A stretch of 64,000 nucleotides of DNA from Cellulomonas sp. PhB150 (GTDB lineage Bacteria > Actinomycetota > Actinomycetes > Actinomycetales > Cellulomonadaceae): NCBI RefSeq assembly GCF_003755175.1, contig NZ_RKHX01000002.1:186001-250000 (forward strand), given 5' to 3'. Of this stretch, positions 61,880 to 64,000 are shown piece after piece. The stretch's first letter is position 1; each line of letters opens with the position of its first letter. Position numbers and translations under genes: made by a program. The notes beneath the pieces are model-generated. The model saw nothing but the letters and a program-made list of their open reading frames with translations. It did not search any database and was not told the origin of the DNA.

Positions 61880-63010
61880 GTGCAGTGCTCCTACTACGAC
61901 GCGGGTTCGTGCCGCTCGTGCACGCTCATGGGGCAGCCGCACGGTCTGCAGGTCGCTGACAAGGAGCGGCACGTCCGCTCGATGCTCGGGCCCGACGTGC
62001 GGTGGCTCCCGCCCGTCGTCGGGCCGGAGAGCGGCTTCCGCAACAAGGCGAAGATGGTCGTCGGCGGGACCGTCGACCGCCCGACCCTCGGCATCCTCGA
62101 CCGCGCCGGCGGGGGCGTCGACCTGCAGGGCTGCGGGCTCTACCCGCCCGAGCTGAGTCGCATCTTCCCGGTCCTCGAGGCGTTCGTCACGACCGCCGGG
62201 CTCACGCCGTACTCGGTCCCGGAGCGGACCGGTGAGCTCAAGAACGTGCTCGTCACGCTGTCGCCGGACGGTGAGCTCATGGTCCGGTTCGTGCTGCGCT
62301 CGCAGGAGTCGGTCGCGCGGATCCGCAAGCACCTGCCCGCGCTCGGCGACGTCGCGGTGGTGTCGGCGAACATCCTTCCCGAGCACAAGGCGGTCGTCGA
62401 AGGCCCGCTCGAGATCCCGCTGACCGAGCGGCAGACGCTACGCATGACCGTCAACGGGATCGACCTGCACCTGCGCCCGCAGTCGTTCTTCCAGACGAAC
62501 ACCGCGGTTGCGTCCGCGCTGTACAGGCAGGCGGTGCAGTGGGTCGACGAGGTCGCGCCGGCCTCGTTGTGGGACCTGTACTGCGGCGTCGGTGGGTTCG
62601 CGCTGCACTGCGCGGCGCCCGGGCGGGCGGTCACCGGCATCGAGGTCAGCGCGGAGGCGATCGTCAGCGCGGAGGCGTCGCGCGACGAGCTGGGGCTGGA
62701 CGGGGTGTCCTTCGCGGCCGGGGACGCGACCGCCTTCGCGCTGGGCGCCGGGTCCGCGCCCGAGATGGTGATCGTGAACCCGCCGCGGCGGGGGATCGGG
62801 CACGAGCTGGCCGCCTGGCTCGAGGGCTCCGGGGTGCGGCACGTCGTCTACTCGAGCTGCAACGCGGAGTCGCTGGCCCGCGACCTCGCGGCGATGCCCT
62901 CCCTGCGGCCCACGCGTGCGCGGCTGCTCGACATGTTCCCGCAGACGACGCACTACGAGGCAATCACGGTGCTCGAACGGCCGTCGCGCACGGGGTCCTC
63001 CGCACGGTAG
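61880..63010 (+). CDS. rlmC: 23S rRNA (uracil-C5)-methyltransferase RlmC-like
   Basis: A 376-residue TrmA/RlmC/RlmD-family enzyme. N-terminal cysteines C3, C11 and C14 with a fourth in LQGCGLYPPE bind a 4Fe-4S cluster. SAM motif LWDLYCGVGGFALHCA, NPPRRGIG, the nucleophile Cys in VVYSSCNAESLARDL and the base Glu in HYEAITVLER complete the active site. There is no TRAM domain, as in RlmC. It methylates uracil C5 in 23S rRNA, probably at position 747 or equivalent. It is 19 bp after GH6. Confidence 0.88.
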   Translation: MQCSYYDAGSCRSCTLMGQPHGLQVADKERHVRSMLGPDVRWLPPVVGPESGFRNKAKMVVGGTVDRPTLGILDRAGGGVDLQGCGLYPPELSRIFPVLEAFVTTAGLTPYSVPERTGELKNVLVTLSPDGELMVRFVLRSQESVARIRKHLPALGDVAVVSANILPEHKAVVEGPLEIPLTERQTLRMTVNGIDLHLRPQSFFQTNTAVASALYRQAVQWVDEVAPASLWDLYCGVGGFALHCAAPGRAVTGIEVSAEAIVSAEASRDELGLDGVSFAAGDATAFALGAGSAPEMVIVNPPRRGIGHELAAWLEGSGVRHVVYSSCNAESLARDLAAMPSLRPTRARLLDMFPQTTHYEAITVLERPSRTGSSAR

Positions 63011-63020
63011 AACTGCCGGC

Positions 63021-64000
63021 ATGAGCACCCTGGTCGTCGGCGCCGGTCCCGCAGGTCTCGCCGTCGCGGCCGCGCTCGGCGCTCGAGGCGTCGACGCGAC
63101 CGTCCTCGAGCGGGCCGACGACGTCGGGGCGTCGTGGCGCGGGCACTACGACCGGCTGCACCTGCACACCACCCGCCGATGGTCGAGCCTGCCGGGCACG
63201 GTGATCCCGCGGCGCTACGGCCGGTGGGTGGCCCGCGACGACGTGGTCGCCTACCTCGAGGAGTACGCCCGTGACCTCGACGTGCGGACGGGCGTGAGCG
63301 TCGACCGCGCGGACGCCGACGGCACCGGGTGGGTGCTGACGACGTCGGCCGGCGAGCTGCGGGCACGCAACGTCGTCGTCGCGACCGGGTACAACCACAC
63401 GCCCGTCCCGCCGGCCTGGCCCGGCATCGACACGTTCACCGGCGAGGTGCTGCACGCCTCGCGGTACCGGAACGCCGCGCCCTTCGTCGGGCGGGACGTG
63501 CTCGTGGTCGGCGTCGGCAACACGGGCGCGGAGCTCGCGGTCGACCTGGCCGAGGGCGGCGCGTCGCGCGTGCGGCTCGCGGTCCGGACGCCGCCCCACA
63601 TCGTGCGGCGCTCCAACCTGGGCTGGCCCGCGCAGGGGACCGGGATCCTGGTGCGGCACCTGCCCGTGCCGCTCGTGGACCGGATCGCTGGTGCCGTGGC
63701 GCGCGTCGAGGTCCCGGACCTGTCGTCGTACGGCCTGCCGCGGCCGACGACCGGGCTGTACTCCCGCGTGCAGCAGGGATCGGTGCCGGTGCAGGACGTG
63801 GGGCTCATCGCGGCGGTGCAGTCCGGCGCCGTGACACCCGTCGGGGCCGTCGTCGGCGTGGACGGGCCGGACGTGCTGCTCGCGGACGGCTCGCGCGTCA
63901 GCCCGGACGTGATCCTCGCGGCGACGGGCTACCGGCGCGGGCTCGAGCCGATGGTGGGGCACCTCGGCGTGCTCGACGAGCACGGGGTGCCGCGTGCCCA
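63021..64000 (+). CDS. Flavin-containing monooxygenase-like oxidoreductase, 5' part
   Basis: Runs off the window end; 326 residues are visible. FAD motif LVVGAGPAGLAVAAALGARG (3-22), NAD(P) motif VLVVGVGNTGAELAVDLAEG near residue 155, the WRGHYDRLHLHTTRRWSSLP region of FMO-like enzymes and ATGYRRGLEP near the end. It probably oxygenates a small molecule or is a K+-transport-associated flavoprotein of the same family. ATG 63021 lies ten bases after the rlmC stop. Confidence 0.85.
   Translation, partial: MSTLVVGAGPAGLAVAAALGARGVDATVLERADDVGASWRGHYDRLHLHTTRRWSSLPGTVIPRRYGRWVARDDVVAYLEEYARDLDVRTGVSVDRADADGTGWVLTTSAGELRARNVVVATGYNHTPVPPAWPGIDTFTGEVLHASRYRNAAPFVGRDVLVVGVGNTGAELAVDLAEGGASRVRLAVRTPPHIVRRSNLGWPAQGTGILVRHLPVPLVDRIAGAVARVEVPDLSSYGLPRPTTGLYSRVQQGSVPVQDVGLIAAVQSGAVTPVGAVVGVDGPDVLLADGSRVSPDVILAATGYRRGLEPMVGHLGVLDEHGVPRA

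Overview
The window is 64 kb of uniformly GC-rich (about 73%) DNA. Genes are densely packed, many overlap by ATGA or GTGA, GTG starts are frequent, and several genes have a TANNNT box 6-7 bases before the start codon, as in leaderless actinobacterial transcripts. A GH6 cellulase-type hydrolase, a GH42/GH36 galactoside operon, a mycothiol-dependent isomerase-like protein, DUF6325/SHOCT proteins and an Actinobacteria-type LexA box point to an actinomycete, most likely Cellulomonas or a relative in the Cellulomonadaceae. This is inferred from gene content, not from a marker gene. I saw no tRNA, rRNA, CRISPR array, insertion sequence or prophage, so this looks like chromosomal accessory and metabolic DNA.

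Layout. 1-9508: leucine / branched-chain acid degradation (BCKDH E1alpha, E1beta, E2; TetR; methylcrotonyl-CoA carboxylase beta and alpha; acyl-CoA dehydrogenase; MaoC hydratase; CitE-like lyase), matching the M. tuberculosis Rv2495c-Rv2506 locus. 9510-17977: galactoside utilisation, with a LacI repressor, two 18-bp operators, GH42 beta-galactosidase, two ABC sugar permeases, a sugar-binding lipoprotein and GH36 alpha-galactosidase. 17978-21450: small DUF5808 protein, TerD protein, polytopic membrane protein and alpha/beta hydrolase. 21682-23214: a short leader peptide ending in ALCRR, upstream of a DAACS symporter that may import cystine. 23378-30161: a membrane redox block containing a ferric-reductase-like flavocytochrome, an FMN-binding protein and ApbE, then a type III PKS / methyltransferase / flavoprotein operon for a phenolic or quinone lipid, and a divergent type II NADH dehydrogenase. 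30170-35467: a MalT-type LuxR regulator with repeated putative operators in its own promoter and in the promoter of a DUF6325/SHOCT operon, plus a solo arylsulfatase C-terminal domain and a CMD-fold protein.

35504-43165: Nudix hydrolase, patatin-like protein, then an acyl-CoA-ligase / tdh / kbl / hydrolase operon that splits threonine into glycine and acetyl-CoA, a VOC protein and SOS-controlled DinB. 43221-53739: transporters (ThrE-like exporter, APC permease, MFS pump), a zinc-ribbon metallopeptidase, a frameshifted DUF4262 gene, an SDR, a membrane HExxH protein, a PdxH-like oxidase, a mycothiol isomerase-like protein and a double GntR regulator. 53779-55781: DUF1905 protein, and an uncharacterised HExxH protein paired with a small membrane protein. 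55778-60815: an ABC exporter with a LolA-like lipoprotein-carrier-fold protein, divergent from an OmpR/histidine-kinase pair. 60877-64000: a secreted GH6 hydrolase, RlmC, and a flavin monooxygenase-like protein cut by the window end.

The most promising under-described elements are the redox block (23.4-30.2 kb), the LuxR operator set (31.4-34.2 kb), the leader-peptide/symporter pair (21.7-23.2 kb) and the HExxH two-gene module (54.1-55.8 kb).
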